Part shown: in pieces, positions 46,010 through 54,968 of the stretch | Position numbering within the stretch: the stretch's first letter is position 1 | Layout of the letters: every line of letters begins with the position of its first letter | Assembly: GCA_964401835.1 (NCBI GenBank) | Contig: CAYNZP010000006.1 | Span: forward strand, 80,572-144,571 | Source: CAYNZP01 sp964401835 | Lineage (GTDB): Bacteria > Planctomycetota > Phycisphaerae > SM23-33 | DNA length: 64,000 nt | Direction: 5' to 3' | Notes under the pieces: generated by a model | What the model was told of the DNA's origin: nothing | The model's input: only the letters and a program-made list of their open reading frames with translations | Databases searched by the model: none | Program-made: the position numbers and the translations under genes

Positions 46010-46674
46010 GGTTTTATATCCTCCGGCTCCGGACCCTTAATCGCATTGAAAACCGCAATAAGGAAACCCAAAGCAATGAACGCGCCGGGCGCAAGGATCA
46101 TAATCTGATTCGGGACATACCACTGGGCTGAGAGAATTTGATACCCGAGTACCTGCCCAGTGCCCAATAGCTCCCTAAAGAATCCAATGATCGCCAATAC
46201 TACCGCGTATCCAAGCCCATTAGCGATTCCGTCCACAACTGACAACAGCGGAGGGTTTTGAAGTGCAAACGCTTCAGCCCGGCCCATGATGATACAGTTG
46301 GTTATTATCAGCCCTACATAAGGTCCAAGATTCTTGGACATTTCCCAATAGAATGCCTTGAGAAATTGATCGAATATAATTACGAAAGTCGCAATTATTG
46401 CTACCTCGGCAATCATGCGGATGCCTCGCGGCGTAACTTTTCGCAACAGGGAGACAAAAAGGTTGGACCCAACACATACAAACGTAAGTGCGGCTCCCAT
46501 TACCAATGAATTTTCAAGGCGATTAGTTACAGCCAAGGCAGAGCAAATACCGAGTATTTGTATGGCTAAGGGATTGTTCGCCCATGCTCCGTCTTTAAGA
46601 GTTTGCTTTCCCTTGCCGCCACAAATACCGCCGGAAGCACAAGGGGCGCAAGTACCAGTTACGTTATCGGCCAT
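46006..46674 (-). CDS. nqrD: Na+-translocating NADH:quinone reductase subunit D with Cys-rich N-terminus
   Basis: 222-aa membrane subunit. LGICSALAVTNRLENSLVMG, VGLIITNCIIMGRAEAFAL and DGIANGLGYAVVL fit NqrD/RnfE. The first 30 residues are an unusual polar extension with Cys9, Cys12 and Cys18 (TCAPCASGGICGG). Start ATG 46674 has AGGAGG six bases upstream, so the extension is probably translated. Confidence 0.92.
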   Translation of the reverse strand: MADNVTGTCAPCASGGICGGKGKQTLKDGAWANNPLAIQILGICSALAVTNRLENSLVMGAALTFVCVGSNLFVSLLRKVTPRGIRMIAEVAIIATFVIIFDQFLKAFYWEMSKNLGPYVGLIITNCIIMGRAEAFALQNPPLLSVVDGIANGLGYAVVLAIIGFFRELLGTGQVLGYQILSAQWYVPNQIMILAPGAFIALGFLIAVFNAIKGPEPEDIKP

Positions 46675-47293
46675 GATTGCCCTCCTTAGCGACCTGCTCA
46701 ATGACAACATTGAGCATGCTTTCTACTTTTTCGCAAGTCATCGTCGCACCGGTAATAGCGTCCACTTCATTAACACCCCTGGCACTTCCGCCACGCACGA
46801 TGCGAATACCGGCATCGCCCATTTCGTCCGAAAGCTTTTTACCTCTAAATTGAGACCTAAACCAATCTGACTCAATTTCCCCACCCAATCCTGGAGTTTC
46901 TTCCTGTTCATAGAAGGTTATTCCACGAATAATTTCCATATCAGGGTCCAATGACAGAAAACCTTTGATTGGCCCCCACAATCCTGAACCCTGAAACCGA
47001 ACTGCCACGGCCTTAACTTCAGTGCTATTGTCATTTGTTGCTGCATATATGAAATACTTCAAGCTGCCACGATCCTCCACTCGGACGTTTGCCTCAAATG
47101 TATCAACTAATTCCTGGCCGGATGCATCAGCAGAAAATGGGACTTCCAATACTTTTAATATATTGCGAACCTCATCAGCCTTTGCATTGGCTTGCTTATA
47201 AGGCGCCGTAAAACCCCCAACAACAGTCAGCAGCAGGGCGCATACCGAACCAATAATTGCTGCGTAAATAATTGTGTAAAGACTACCCTTCAC
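46664..47293 (-). CDS. nqrC: Na+-translocating NADH:quinone reductase subunit C
   Basis: 209 aa. One N-terminal membrane helix (about 6-28) holds a periplasmic FMN-binding domain. Thr184 in DAITGATMT is the expected site of covalent FMN attachment. GFYEQEETPGLGGEI-like sequence (FYEQEETPGLGG) is a family hallmark. It overlaps nqrB and nqrD by 11 bp each. Confidence 0.92.
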   Translation of the reverse strand: MKGSLYTIIYAAIIGSVCALLLTVVGGFTAPYKQANAKADEVRNILKVLEVPFSADASGQELVDTFEANVRVEDRGSLKYFIYAATNDNSTEVKAVAVRFQGSGLWGPIKGFLSLDPDMEIIRGITFYEQEETPGLGGEIESDWFRSQFRGKKLSDEMGDAGIRIVRGGSARGVNEVDAITGATMTCEKVESMLNVVIEQVAKEGNHGR

Positions 47294-48371
47294 CTTGTAG
47301 CCTCCTTAGCCGCAACCGAGTTACTACCTCATCTAAAATCGGAGCGATAATATTACCCAGCAATATGGCAAACATTACGCCTTCCACATAGCCGGTGAAG
47401 TTCCGTATCAAAAATGTGACAACACCAATAATTGCACCATAGGCCCATTTGCCACCATTCGTTACGGGGCTTGTAACCGGATCTGTTGCCATAAAAAATG
47501 CACCAAACAACAAGCCACCCGCACATAAGTGCCAAACAACAGGGCCGAACTTGCCCGGCTGAATAAAGTTCAAAATTATGGAAAGAATCGCAAAACCGCC
47601 AAGAACACCTACCACTGTACGCCAATTAGCCACACGAGTAACAAGAAGGAAAATGCCACCTATTAAAATCGCCAGAGCAGAAGTTTCACCAATGCTGCCG
47701 GAAATATTACCTATGAACATATCCTGCAAAGGAGAAAACATTCCTTGTTTTGCAGAAACAAGTGGGGTCGCGGAACTCAGAGCATCCACGCTCGAAGAGT
47801 CCAGGTACTTTAACACATTACCTGTCAGTCCTTCACCGGGTTTAATCCAATTTGATGAAATAGCTACGGGGTAGCTTATTGCAAGAAAACACCTTCCAAC
47901 CAAGGCCGGATTAAAGAGGTTCCGTCCCGTCCCACCAAATAATTCCTTGCCAACCAATACCCCAAAAGCAACACCTACTGCGACAATCCAGAGGGGCAAG
48001 GCTGGGGGCAAAATCAAAGGAAAAAGTAAACCCGTTACCAGGAAACCTTCGTTGATTTCTTCTTTCCTTATGATAGCGAATAACACTTCGACAGTACCGC
48101 CAACAGCATATGAAACCACAATCATCGCCAACACGCGCAGGCCAAAGAAGTAAAACGACATCAAGACACACGGTATAAGGGCAATAATCACCATGGACAT
48201 AAACCTTTTTATGTCCAATGGATCACGAACATGCGGACCAGTCGCCGTTCGCGCAGAAGGCGCAAAAAAGAAATTCTCCATGGCGTCAAAAAGCGGCTTG
48301 GCGGCCTGGAATCGCCCATCTTTTTCAAATAATGGACGCACCTTTTCGAACAAACTCAGCAATCGCTTCAT
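47283..48371 (-). CDS. nqrB: Na+-translocating NADH:quinone reductase subunit B
   Basis: 362-aa membrane subunit with about ten helices, the main sodium channel of Nqr. The N-terminus (KPLFDAMENFFFAP, GPHVRDPLDIKRFM) is NqrB-like, longer than RnfD. Covalent FMN would sit on Thr202 in LSSATPL, where the usual motif is SGAT. GKELFGGTGRNLFNPALVGR is present. It overlaps nqrA and nqrC. Confidence 0.92.
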   Translation of the reverse strand: MKRLLSLFEKVRPLFEKDGRFQAAKPLFDAMENFFFAPSARTATGPHVRDPLDIKRFMSMVIIALIPCVLMSFYFFGLRVLAMIVVSYAVGGTVEVLFAIIRKEEINEGFLVTGLLFPLILPPALPLWIVAVGVAFGVLVGKELFGGTGRNLFNPALVGRCFLAISYPVAISSNWIKPGEGLTGNVLKYLDSSSVDALSSATPLVSAKQGMFSPLQDMFIGNISGSIGETSALAILIGGIFLLVTRVANWRTVVGVLGGFAILSIILNFIQPGKFGPVVWHLCAGGLLFGAFFMATDPVTSPVTNGGKWAYGAIIGVVTFLIRNFTGYVEGVMFAILLGNIIAPILDEVVTRLRLRRLQGEG

Positions 48372-49756
48372 GCCTCCACCTCCTGGGCATGGAGTTCCTG
48401 CCGAATTGTTTTCTTGGCATTAATAAATTCTTCACGAAGATCTATTTTCGATGGACAGACAAAAGAACAAAGCCCACATTCAATACAAAGGTCGATACGA
48501 GCACGTTCCGCCTCTTCAATTTCATCCTGATAAAGGTATTTGTGAATGAGATATGGCATAATGCCGGCTGAGCATACTTCCTCGCAGAAATTGCATGAAA
48601 CACAAGGCCTGCGCTCGCCTCTTAAAGCTGTATTAAGCCTTTTAGAACTTTTAGAAAAGGACCTGCGTAAACAACTCAGAAAACAATTACTGTACGATCT
48701 ACGATTCCAGCCTGGCCTTACGAAGCCCAGGAACTCTCTTTCCGAATGCTCAGCAAGTACTGTCAAGCCAGCACATTCAGTATCCAGCCCACGCTGATTC
48801 GATTCGATAATATCCCCTCTCAAAATTCCGCCGTCAATACAACGCACCTGTTGATGAGTTATGCGCGATTCCAGGATCGCTTGTAAGGGGTATCCAGGAA
48901 TAGCCTTGAGATGTCTGGGGGTCTCCGCTGCCGGCCCACCGAGTGAAACAATCCTGACGCTGGAGGATCTGGAAAGTGTCAAAGCGCGGTCGATTGCCAA
49001 AACACCTTCTGTATGCATCGCCCAGACAGGGTTATCCTCATCAGCTTTCAGGCCGACATGCCGTGCAATAAGATTAAAATTACAAAGCGGATATCGCAGT
49101 GGAATCTGAATCATCTTTACCCACGCATATCCTCGTAGCACTTCACGCACCTTTGACGCAAAATCTGATTTGATATCGGGCAAGACAAGGTAAATAGGTT
49201 GATACTCAAGCAGAGACTGAAGGTGTTCAAGCCCTCTTGTAAAACTAACAAGCCTTTTATAAAGCTGCACATCACCACGGGCAATGTAAGGTTCAAGCCT
49301 TAGCGTTGAAACTATAACAGCGCTGGGTGTACCTAAAGGATTCGGCAGTTCACCAGAATATGCATCGCACAAAAACTGCCACGCACCAAGCGCCAACAAC
49401 TTATAACGTCTTATACCAACGGAACTCATGTTTTTTATTACATGAGGAGTTTCTTCATCCGGATGGAAAGGCTCTTCAGCAACTTTGGTAATATCCTCGA
49501 GCGTAATATGCCCCTCCACAGCCTCCAGATTCACCTTTCCTGCGCGGGGAGCAATCAACGGTACCGAATAATTGTCAGGATCCTTTGCCAGTGCCTGTCC
49601 GGACAGAACCTGCTGGCCGTCTTTTACGCAAAGTTCCGAAAAGTTAAAACGCCGACTTTTCAGGGGCAGATAAAGGGTTTCAGGCTCCGGAAGTTCTTCA
49701 ACCACCTTTTCCGGCCTTCCACTAAGACAAACGTCATAACCACCTTTTAACTTCAT
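48368..49756 (-). CDS. nqrA: NqrA-like subunit retaining two RnfC-type [4Fe-4S] motifs
   Basis: 462-aa peripheral subunit. The N-terminal two thirds are NqrA-like (barrel-sandwich and SLBB-type parts, LALGAWQFL, FTRGLEHLQSLL) and lack the glycine-rich NADH/FMN loop of RnfC. The C-terminus carries CVSCNFCEEVCSAG and CIECGLCSFVCPS, two complete CxxCxxCxxxC motifs as in RnfC; ordinary NqrA has lost these. It starts as ATGA on the polyprenyl synthase stop. The protein therefore looks like an Rnf-to-Nqr intermediate or a specialised electron-transfer form. Confidence 0.85.
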   Translation of the reverse strand: MKLKGGYDVCLSGRPEKVVEELPEPETLYLPLKSRRFNFSELCVKDGQQVLSGQALAKDPDNYSVPLIAPRAGKVNLEAVEGHITLEDITKVAEEPFHPDEETPHVIKNMSSVGIRRYKLLALGAWQFLCDAYSGELPNPLGTPSAVIVSTLRLEPYIARGDVQLYKRLVSFTRGLEHLQSLLEYQPIYLVLPDIKSDFASKVREVLRGYAWVKMIQIPLRYPLCNFNLIARHVGLKADEDNPVWAMHTEGVLAIDRALTLSRSSSVRIVSLGGPAAETPRHLKAIPGYPLQAILESRITHQQVRCIDGGILRGDIIESNQRGLDTECAGLTVLAEHSEREFLGFVRPGWNRRSYSNCFLSCLRRSFSKSSKRLNTALRGERRPCVSCNFCEEVCSAGIMPYLIHKYLYQDEIEEAERARIDLCIECGLCSFVCPSKIDLREEFINAKKTIRQELHAQEVEA

Positions 49757-50709
49757 ATGGCTAATCTTTCACAAATATCTAAGTTACTATCAAACTTGTC
49801 AAATATTGGCGTAATGTCGGTCTCCAGAAAACTATTTACAGCAGAACGTACCGTAGGCCACGGCTTTAATATCTCCAGAGCTGATAGTAACAGGTCACAG
49901 ATATTCCTGCTTAATATGGATGGGTCTTTTTGAGGCAAAGTAAACTTCTTCCTTTTAAGATCAGTCCCAAGTGTTTTGCCGGTAATATCTTCTCTACCGG
50001 ACAGATCGATCAAATCGTCCGCCAATTGGTATGCCGTACCCACACGATAGCCAACTTCTTCAATCGCTGACGAAAGCTCCATATCTTTACCGCCACAGAC
50101 AAAACCGACATAAGCAAAAAGCGGGCCGGTCTTGCCTCGAGCCAGTCTCAAACACGTTCGCTCATCGGTTTGCTTACCTCGCAAAATCAGCTCCTGCTCA
50201 GCCTCAGATGAGACTACTTCTGCTACTTTTGACATAAAAGCTCTTACATAGTTTTTATCTGGAATTTCCAATACGAGATCCATTGCTTTACACAGTAGCA
50301 GATCACCGACCAGAATTGCACCTGACCGACTTGTTGACTTCCATAAAGCTGGCGCACCGCGACGTATCAGACCATTATCAACAACGTCATCGTGGCAGAG
50401 GCTGGCAGTGTGTGTTATCTCAATCGCAGCACAAGCCAACTCAACAGTTGACTGATTTACAGTACCAGAATTTGCTGCCAAGAGCTGAGACGCGAAACGA
50501 GTTCTTAACATCTTGCCGTAAGCTAATTGTCTTATGTCAACAACCCCGCCTAAGGAGGACAACGTGTTTTCCAGCTCGGTTGTTATGATGAGGCTGACCC
50601 GAGATAAAAAATCATCGCGCTTCTGTGCTATTGGTTCTTTTTTCACGCCTTTTAGACTCTGCCTTCTTCGGCTTGTATAACTATAACAATTCGCTACTGC
50701 TGCCTTCAC
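49753..50709 (-). CDS. Trans-polyprenyl diphosphate synthase
   Basis: 318-aa all-helical synthase. The first Asp-rich motif is HDDVVDNGLIRRG and the second is YQLADDLIDLSG, both complete, with GKMLRTRF upstream. It builds the isoprenoid tail of quinones or other lipids by adding isopentenyl diphosphate. It is the first gene of the nqr operon and overlaps nqrA by 4 bp. The start is GTG at 50709 without a clear ribosome site; a GTG at 50646 is possible. Confidence 0.9.
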   Translation of the reverse strand: MKAAVANCYSYTSRRRQSLKGVKKEPIAQKRDDFLSRVSLIITTELENTLSSLGGVVDIRQLAYGKMLRTRFASQLLAANSGTVNQSTVELACAAIEITHTASLCHDDVVDNGLIRRGAPALWKSTSRSGAILVGDLLLCKAMDLVLEIPDKNYVRAFMSKVAEVVSSEAEQELILRGKQTDERTCLRLARGKTGPLFAYVGFVCGGKDMELSSAIEEVGYRVGTAYQLADDLIDLSGREDITGKTLGTDLKRKKFTLPQKDPSILSRNICDLLLSALEILKPWPTVRSAVNSFLETDITPIFDKFDSNLDICERLAI

Positions 50710-50819
50710 TGACCCAACTTATATGCAATAAAAATGATCTTATAAAAGTTTCCAGACAAATATAAGGAAAATATGGGCAAGTTATAAGATTAACCAGTCA
50801 TCTGAGATGAAAAGCTCCC

Positions 50820-51434
50820 TTAACAGGACCCACAATCCCCTGAGAGTTTATCAAGGTCTTCTAGCACGAAGTTCTTGGTAGCGGCCCCCAAGGCTTTATA
50901 GAACTCGGTCTGGGCATTCCTTTCAATGTTGAGAGCAAAAGCCTGAACCCACACACCTAAATGGTTGCACATGAAGGACGCTTGCTTGCCGTGAAGGTGG
51001 GCTGCTTCCTTGAGTTCGGAATTCTCACGGGCCTCCGTTTCCTTAAGCACCAGAAAATACATAAATTCAAGTTCCATGCTTATGTGGTCAGGCGCTTCTT
51101 TGAGAACGATTTCTAACTCCTCCTGCTCGTAAAGATTTTTCACGGCAACGGTTGAGTTACCCATAAATTTTCCATCTTCAAGATAAACGGAACCATAGGG
51201 AGGCGCAAGGAGCTTGAACGGACCGAGAAACAACCTCGAATAGTCTATCTTATGGCGTTCGAGGTCATCGGGTTTGGGGGCGTTCTTGACGACTTCCGAA
51301 AATAATCCGCTGTGTAGTTTTCCGAATTCGTCGAGTGTCTTCAGTAACTTCTCGTCGGGTAAATAATAACACTCCGACAATATCTTATAAAAGTCTGCTC
51401 TCTCGCATCGCTTGAGTGTAGATTGTTCGATCAC
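50820..51434 (-). CDS. TorD/DmsD-family molybdoenzyme chaperone
   Basis: 204-aa helical chaperone. The pattern YSRLFLGPFKLLAPPYGSVYLEDG and DHISMELEFMYFL is typical of TorD-type proteins, which bind the signal peptide and apo-form of a Tat-exported molybdoenzyme until cofactor is inserted. It overlaps the ArrA-like gene by 4 bp, so it is dedicated to that enzyme. It ends in CGSC. Confidence 0.88.
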   Translation of the reverse strand: MIEQSTLKRCERADFYKILSECYYLPDEKLLKTLDEFGKLHSGLFSEVVKNAPKPDDLERHKIDYSRLFLGPFKLLAPPYGSVYLEDGKFMGNSTVAVKNLYEQEELEIVLKEAPDHISMELEFMYFLVLKETEARENSELKEAAHLHGKQASFMCNHLGVWVQAFALNIERNAQTEFYKALGAATKNFVLEDLDKLSGDCGSC

Positions 51435-54019
51435 AGTTTCACTACCTGGAGTCTTGTTACTCCATAGAAAGTCGTTGATCCGCTCAGGCGGTCATAGTCT
51501 GCCGGAATAATGGTATTGTTGTTTCCGCCTCGCGGAGTCTTGCCAAACTGCTTGGCGGCTACCCTACCATAAGCCCAGTGGCCCTGGCCGTAGCATTTTG
51601 AAATCGTGCCTGGGGTCACACCTTCCCATAGTTTGGCGGTGCATTCTATTTCACCCGTCCTGGATACCAGTTTGATACGGTCCCCGCTCTGAATACCAAG
51701 CTTCTTTGCGTCGACGGGGTTCAGCTTGGCTACATCGTTCCATGCCTCATCTCCCGGATCAAGGTTCTTGAGTTCCTGATACCAAGTGCAGTTAGCGGTT
51801 CGGCCTTCTCTGTTAATCCTTGACTTGTAGTCCACATGCACAAATGGATACTCGTCCTCGCTTCCCCACATGAACGGCTCTTCGTAATGAGGAACAAACG
51901 CTTTGTCACCGGCAGCCTGGTACTTGCATGTAGCCAGCACGTCATCCACTGTTGTCTTGTGCTTCTCAGCATGAGCGGTCAGGGCCGCCTTCAGCGTCTC
52001 ACTGTAGAACTCAAACTTCTTGGTTTTGGTCTTCATGTGGCTCCACCGCTTGCGGAAGGGGTAGGGTTTCGAATTCCATACACCGGTAGAGATGAAATCT
52101 TTCCAGCCCTCGAACTTATCTCCACCCTTGTGCTTTGAGGGATCCCACAGGTTCTGCGTTGCATACTTAAGTGCGTAGAGGCCGAACTCCTTCTCGTTTG
52201 TCGGAGCTTTGCCTGTCTCTGGGTCCTTGTATTCCTTGTAGTGATCGAGAAGATTACTGAACCCTCTCTCGGCTAACTTCTCTGCAAGCGCCCAGGGAAT
52301 CTCGCTTTCATCTATCTTGACGTCCCAAACAGGCTCAATGACTGGCTGAAGCAAGGTAACGTGGCGATACCCGTTCGCATGCGACTTGACGTATCCCCAC
52401 TTCTCGAACGCATGATGCGTAGAGGGCAGCACTATGTCTGCGAAATGGGTGAACTCGGCTGCATGAGTGGTTATATGAACCAGGAAAGGAATCTTAGCCA
52501 GCGCCCTTTCCCAGCGTTCAGTCTGAGGACATGAGAACGCAAAATTGTTCATGTACCCAATTGCAACTTTGATTTCGTTGGGATCTTCATTAATTATTCC
52601 GTCTGCGGCATTGTTGGTCACAACAGCGCTTCCGGGTTTACCCTTCTTGATGGCTGGAAACTCCTTGGTGCCTCTCTGGTCGATCTTCTTGTGTTTCTTA
52701 CCAGTTTTGGCTATGTCATCCATGAATTTGTCGGGCTTGGGGAATTTCAGCGTGTATTCCTTGTTAGCCTTGAGCGTTCCACCGACGTTATCAACCGCTC
52801 CGACAAGCCCGTTCAGCGCGTGTGCTGCCATGGACGTGTAGCCGCCACGAACCTGCATCACTGGCCCGCCACCGACCCAGCAGATAGCGTGTGGCGCCGC
52901 TTTGCCATATTCAATAGCGACTTTTCGAATCTGCTCGACAGACAATCCCGTCTTTTCGGCAGCCCATTCGGGCGTCTTGTCTTTCAGTTCAACGTTCCAC
53001 CACTGGATAAGTCCATTGGTGTGTTTTTCAACGAAAGTTTTTTCGCCGTCTTCGCTTTCTTCGGCAACTTCCTGCCCGGCGACAAATTTGTTTACGCCAT
53101 CCGCAAAATCACCAACGAAGTCCTTGTACCATAGCCCTTCTGTCAGAAGGGTATGTGCGATGGCAACAGCCAGTGCCCCGTCCTGACCGGGTGCGATCGG
53201 AAGCCATTCATCTGCTTTTGCTGCACTGGCTGAGAATCTTGGGTCGATTACGGCTATATTAGCCCTGTCGATCACCTCACCCCACTTGCTGAGATAATTG
53301 GACACCTGCCGGTTGGCTGAGAGCGGGTCGGCGCCCCAGAGAATAATATAGCGTGCATTAAGGACGTCATACTGCCGATAGCCCCACAGGCCCTCGGTAT
53401 AGTATGGGCCGAACTTCTCTGCCTCAGCACATATGGCGCTGTGGGATATGTTGTTCGGTGAGCCAATTACCTTGGTCATGCGATCGTAGATGATATCGCG
53501 CATGTACGAGTATCTACCCCTCATGAGCATATACTTATGGGTTTCGTTATTGTTGCGCAGTTCCATTATCTTGTCAGCTACTGTGTCGAGTGCTTCGTCC
53601 CAGGAAATAGGAACAAACTTGGGATCCTCATTTCTGCCCTTCTTGGGATTGGTTCGTTTCATGGGAGTCTTGATCCTGTCGGGATCATAGACCTGCTGTA
53701 TGGCCAGATGACTCTTGGAGCAGCATTCGCCCACATTCACTTTTGAGTTTGGGTTTCCTCGAACCTTGACAGCCCTTCCTCCCTCGACGTAAGCCTGAAT
53801 TGAGCACCAGGACGTACAGCCTTGACAGGTGGTTGGCTTCCATTTTCCAGTCTTGGCTGGGGCAGAAGTAGCACCATTGGCAAACGCCCGCAGCACCGGA
53901 CTAAAAACCGACTTGAGGGCTATTGCTGCACCGGCAACCGCGACACCTTTAACAAAGGTCTTGCGTGTCAGCTTTTTTTCAGGATTATTCATCATCGATT
54001 CCTTCTCTATTTTCTTCAT
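51431..54019 (-). CDS. ArrA-like molybdoenzyme (probable respiratory arsenate reductase or relative)
   Basis: 862-aa DMSO-reductase-family catalytic subunit. The [4Fe-4S] ligands are Cys65, Cys68, Cys72 and Cys99 or Cys100 (CQGCTSWC). Arg167-Tyr170 form RGRY, the motif reported for ArrA (ArxA has GRGWG), and Cys197 in ISHSAICAEAEKFG is the expected Mo ligand. Length matches ArrA (about 854). The Tat signal is unusual: TRKTFVK has Arg-Lys instead of Arg-Arg. It is third in a run porin, NrfD-like, four-cluster subunit, this gene, TorD chaperone. Tetrathionate or polysulfide reductase would be the main alternatives. A second ATG at 53995 also has an AAGGA site. Confidence 0.82.
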   Translation of the reverse strand: MKKIEKESMMNNPEKKLTRKTFVKGVAVAGAAIALKSVFSPVLRAFANGATSAPAKTGKWKPTTCQGCTSWCSIQAYVEGGRAVKVRGNPNSKVNVGECCSKSHLAIQQVYDPDRIKTPMKRTNPKKGRNEDPKFVPISWDEALDTVADKIMELRNNNETHKYMLMRGRYSYMRDIIYDRMTKVIGSPNNISHSAICAEAEKFGPYYTEGLWGYRQYDVLNARYIILWGADPLSANRQVSNYLSKWGEVIDRANIAVIDPRFSASAAKADEWLPIAPGQDGALAVAIAHTLLTEGLWYKDFVGDFADGVNKFVAGQEVAEESEDGEKTFVEKHTNGLIQWWNVELKDKTPEWAAEKTGLSVEQIRKVAIEYGKAAPHAICWVGGGPVMQVRGGYTSMAAHALNGLVGAVDNVGGTLKANKEYTLKFPKPDKFMDDIAKTGKKHKKIDQRGTKEFPAIKKGKPGSAVVTNNAADGIINEDPNEIKVAIGYMNNFAFSCPQTERWERALAKIPFLVHITTHAAEFTHFADIVLPSTHHAFEKWGYVKSHANGYRHVTLLQPVIEPVWDVKIDESEIPWALAEKLAERGFSNLLDHYKEYKDPETGKAPTNEKEFGLYALKYATQNLWDPSKHKGGDKFEGWKDFISTGVWNSKPYPFRKRWSHMKTKTKKFEFYSETLKAALTAHAEKHKTTVDDVLATCKYQAAGDKAFVPHYEEPFMWGSEDEYPFVHVDYKSRINREGRTANCTWYQELKNLDPGDEAWNDVAKLNPVDAKKLGIQSGDRIKLVSRTGEIECTAKLWEGVTPGTISKCYGQGHWAYGRVAAKQFGKTPRGGNNNTIIPADYDRLSGSTTFYGVTRLQVVKL

Positions 54020-54073
54020 AACGGAACCTCGCTATAGTCCAATCGTTCTTACGCAGGTGGTCAAAGGCAACAC

Positions 54074-54952
54074 CTATACGCTGCCCTTGGTTGCCTTGTA
54101 TGTGCTTGGGTTGAAACTGCGGATATAGAACACCTTAGGCTCTGTTCCAACGTGCTCCTTAAGCCGCCATGAACGGTACTTTCCAAGTAGTTGCGATACT
54201 TCGCTTTTGGGATCGTTGAGATCGCCGAATATTCTTGCCCTTGCCGGACAGCTTATTACGCAGAAGGGCAATTTGCCTTCTGTCACCCTGTGGTCGCAGA
54301 AGGTACATTTCTCTGGGATCCCTTTGTATCTCAAAGCAGCTCCAGGATATGTCTTTTCCTTATCCTTGTTGTAATGAGGAAGCACATCTCCTTTGACTTT
54401 CTGCGCGACTTCCTGGCCGGAAGAAGTGCAGCCCTTTATCATGGCTTCCTTGCTTCGCCAGAATCTATGCGTTTCCGTAGCGTTTATGGAAATCACGTCG
54501 TATGGGCACATAGCCTTACAGGTCTTGCAACCAATGCACTTTACCGGATTATGCGCGGTTATGTTGCCGTCTTCCTTGTGCATTGCTCCTGTGGGACAAG
54601 CCCTGACGCAGGGCGCTTTTTCGCAGTGGTTGCACAGAGTGGGGATGAAATCCATTTTGACGTTCGGGAATTTGCCCACCGTCTTGGAGATTGTCTTGGC
54701 CCACGTAACACCTGTCTGGACGTTGTTCTCGCTTTTGCAGCTTATGACACACCCCCCGCATCCCGTGCATCTTTGGAGGTCTATCACCATCGCCAGTCTC
54801 TTGCCTTTGAGGGACTTGCCACCCGATGCCGATGCCATGCCAGCCGGTACCAATGCCGCCACGCCGGTCACGCCGCCAAGTTTAAGAAAGTCCCTGCGAG
54901 ATAACCCGCTTTCTGAGACAGGATTGTTTTGCTTGTCACAAGATTTATCCAT
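54074..54952 (-). CDS. Tat-exported four-[4Fe-4S] subunit (ArrB/NrfC-like)
   Basis: 292 aa. A clear twin-arginine signal (LSRRDFLKLGG) precedes four cluster motifs: CTGCGGCVISCK, CNHCEKAPCVRACP, CIGCKTCKAMCP, and CTFC with CVISC. It relays electrons from the NrfD-like subunit to the ArrA-like enzyme and, having the canonical RR signal, may carry the RK-signal catalytic subunit across the membrane. ATG 54952 has AAGGG eight bases upstream. Confidence 0.87.
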   Translation of the reverse strand: MDKSCDKQNNPVSESGLSRRDFLKLGGVTGVAALVPAGMASASGGKSLKGKRLAMVIDLQRCTGCGGCVISCKSENNVQTGVTWAKTISKTVGKFPNVKMDFIPTLCNHCEKAPCVRACPTGAMHKEDGNITAHNPVKCIGCKTCKAMCPYDVISINATETHRFWRSKEAMIKGCTSSGQEVAQKVKGDVLPHYNKDKEKTYPGAALRYKGIPEKCTFCDHRVTEGKLPFCVISCPARARIFGDLNDPKSEVSQLLGKYRSWRLKEHVGTEPKVFYIRSFNPSTYKATKGSV

Positions 54953-54968
54953 CAGCAAATCCCTTTAT

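Noticed and set aside
41803..49756. Reading the complex as Rnf
   Set aside because: The B subunit has the long NqrB N-terminus, an NqrF is present, RnfB is absent and the A subunit lacks the RnfC nucleotide loop, so Nqr fits better despite the FeS motifs.
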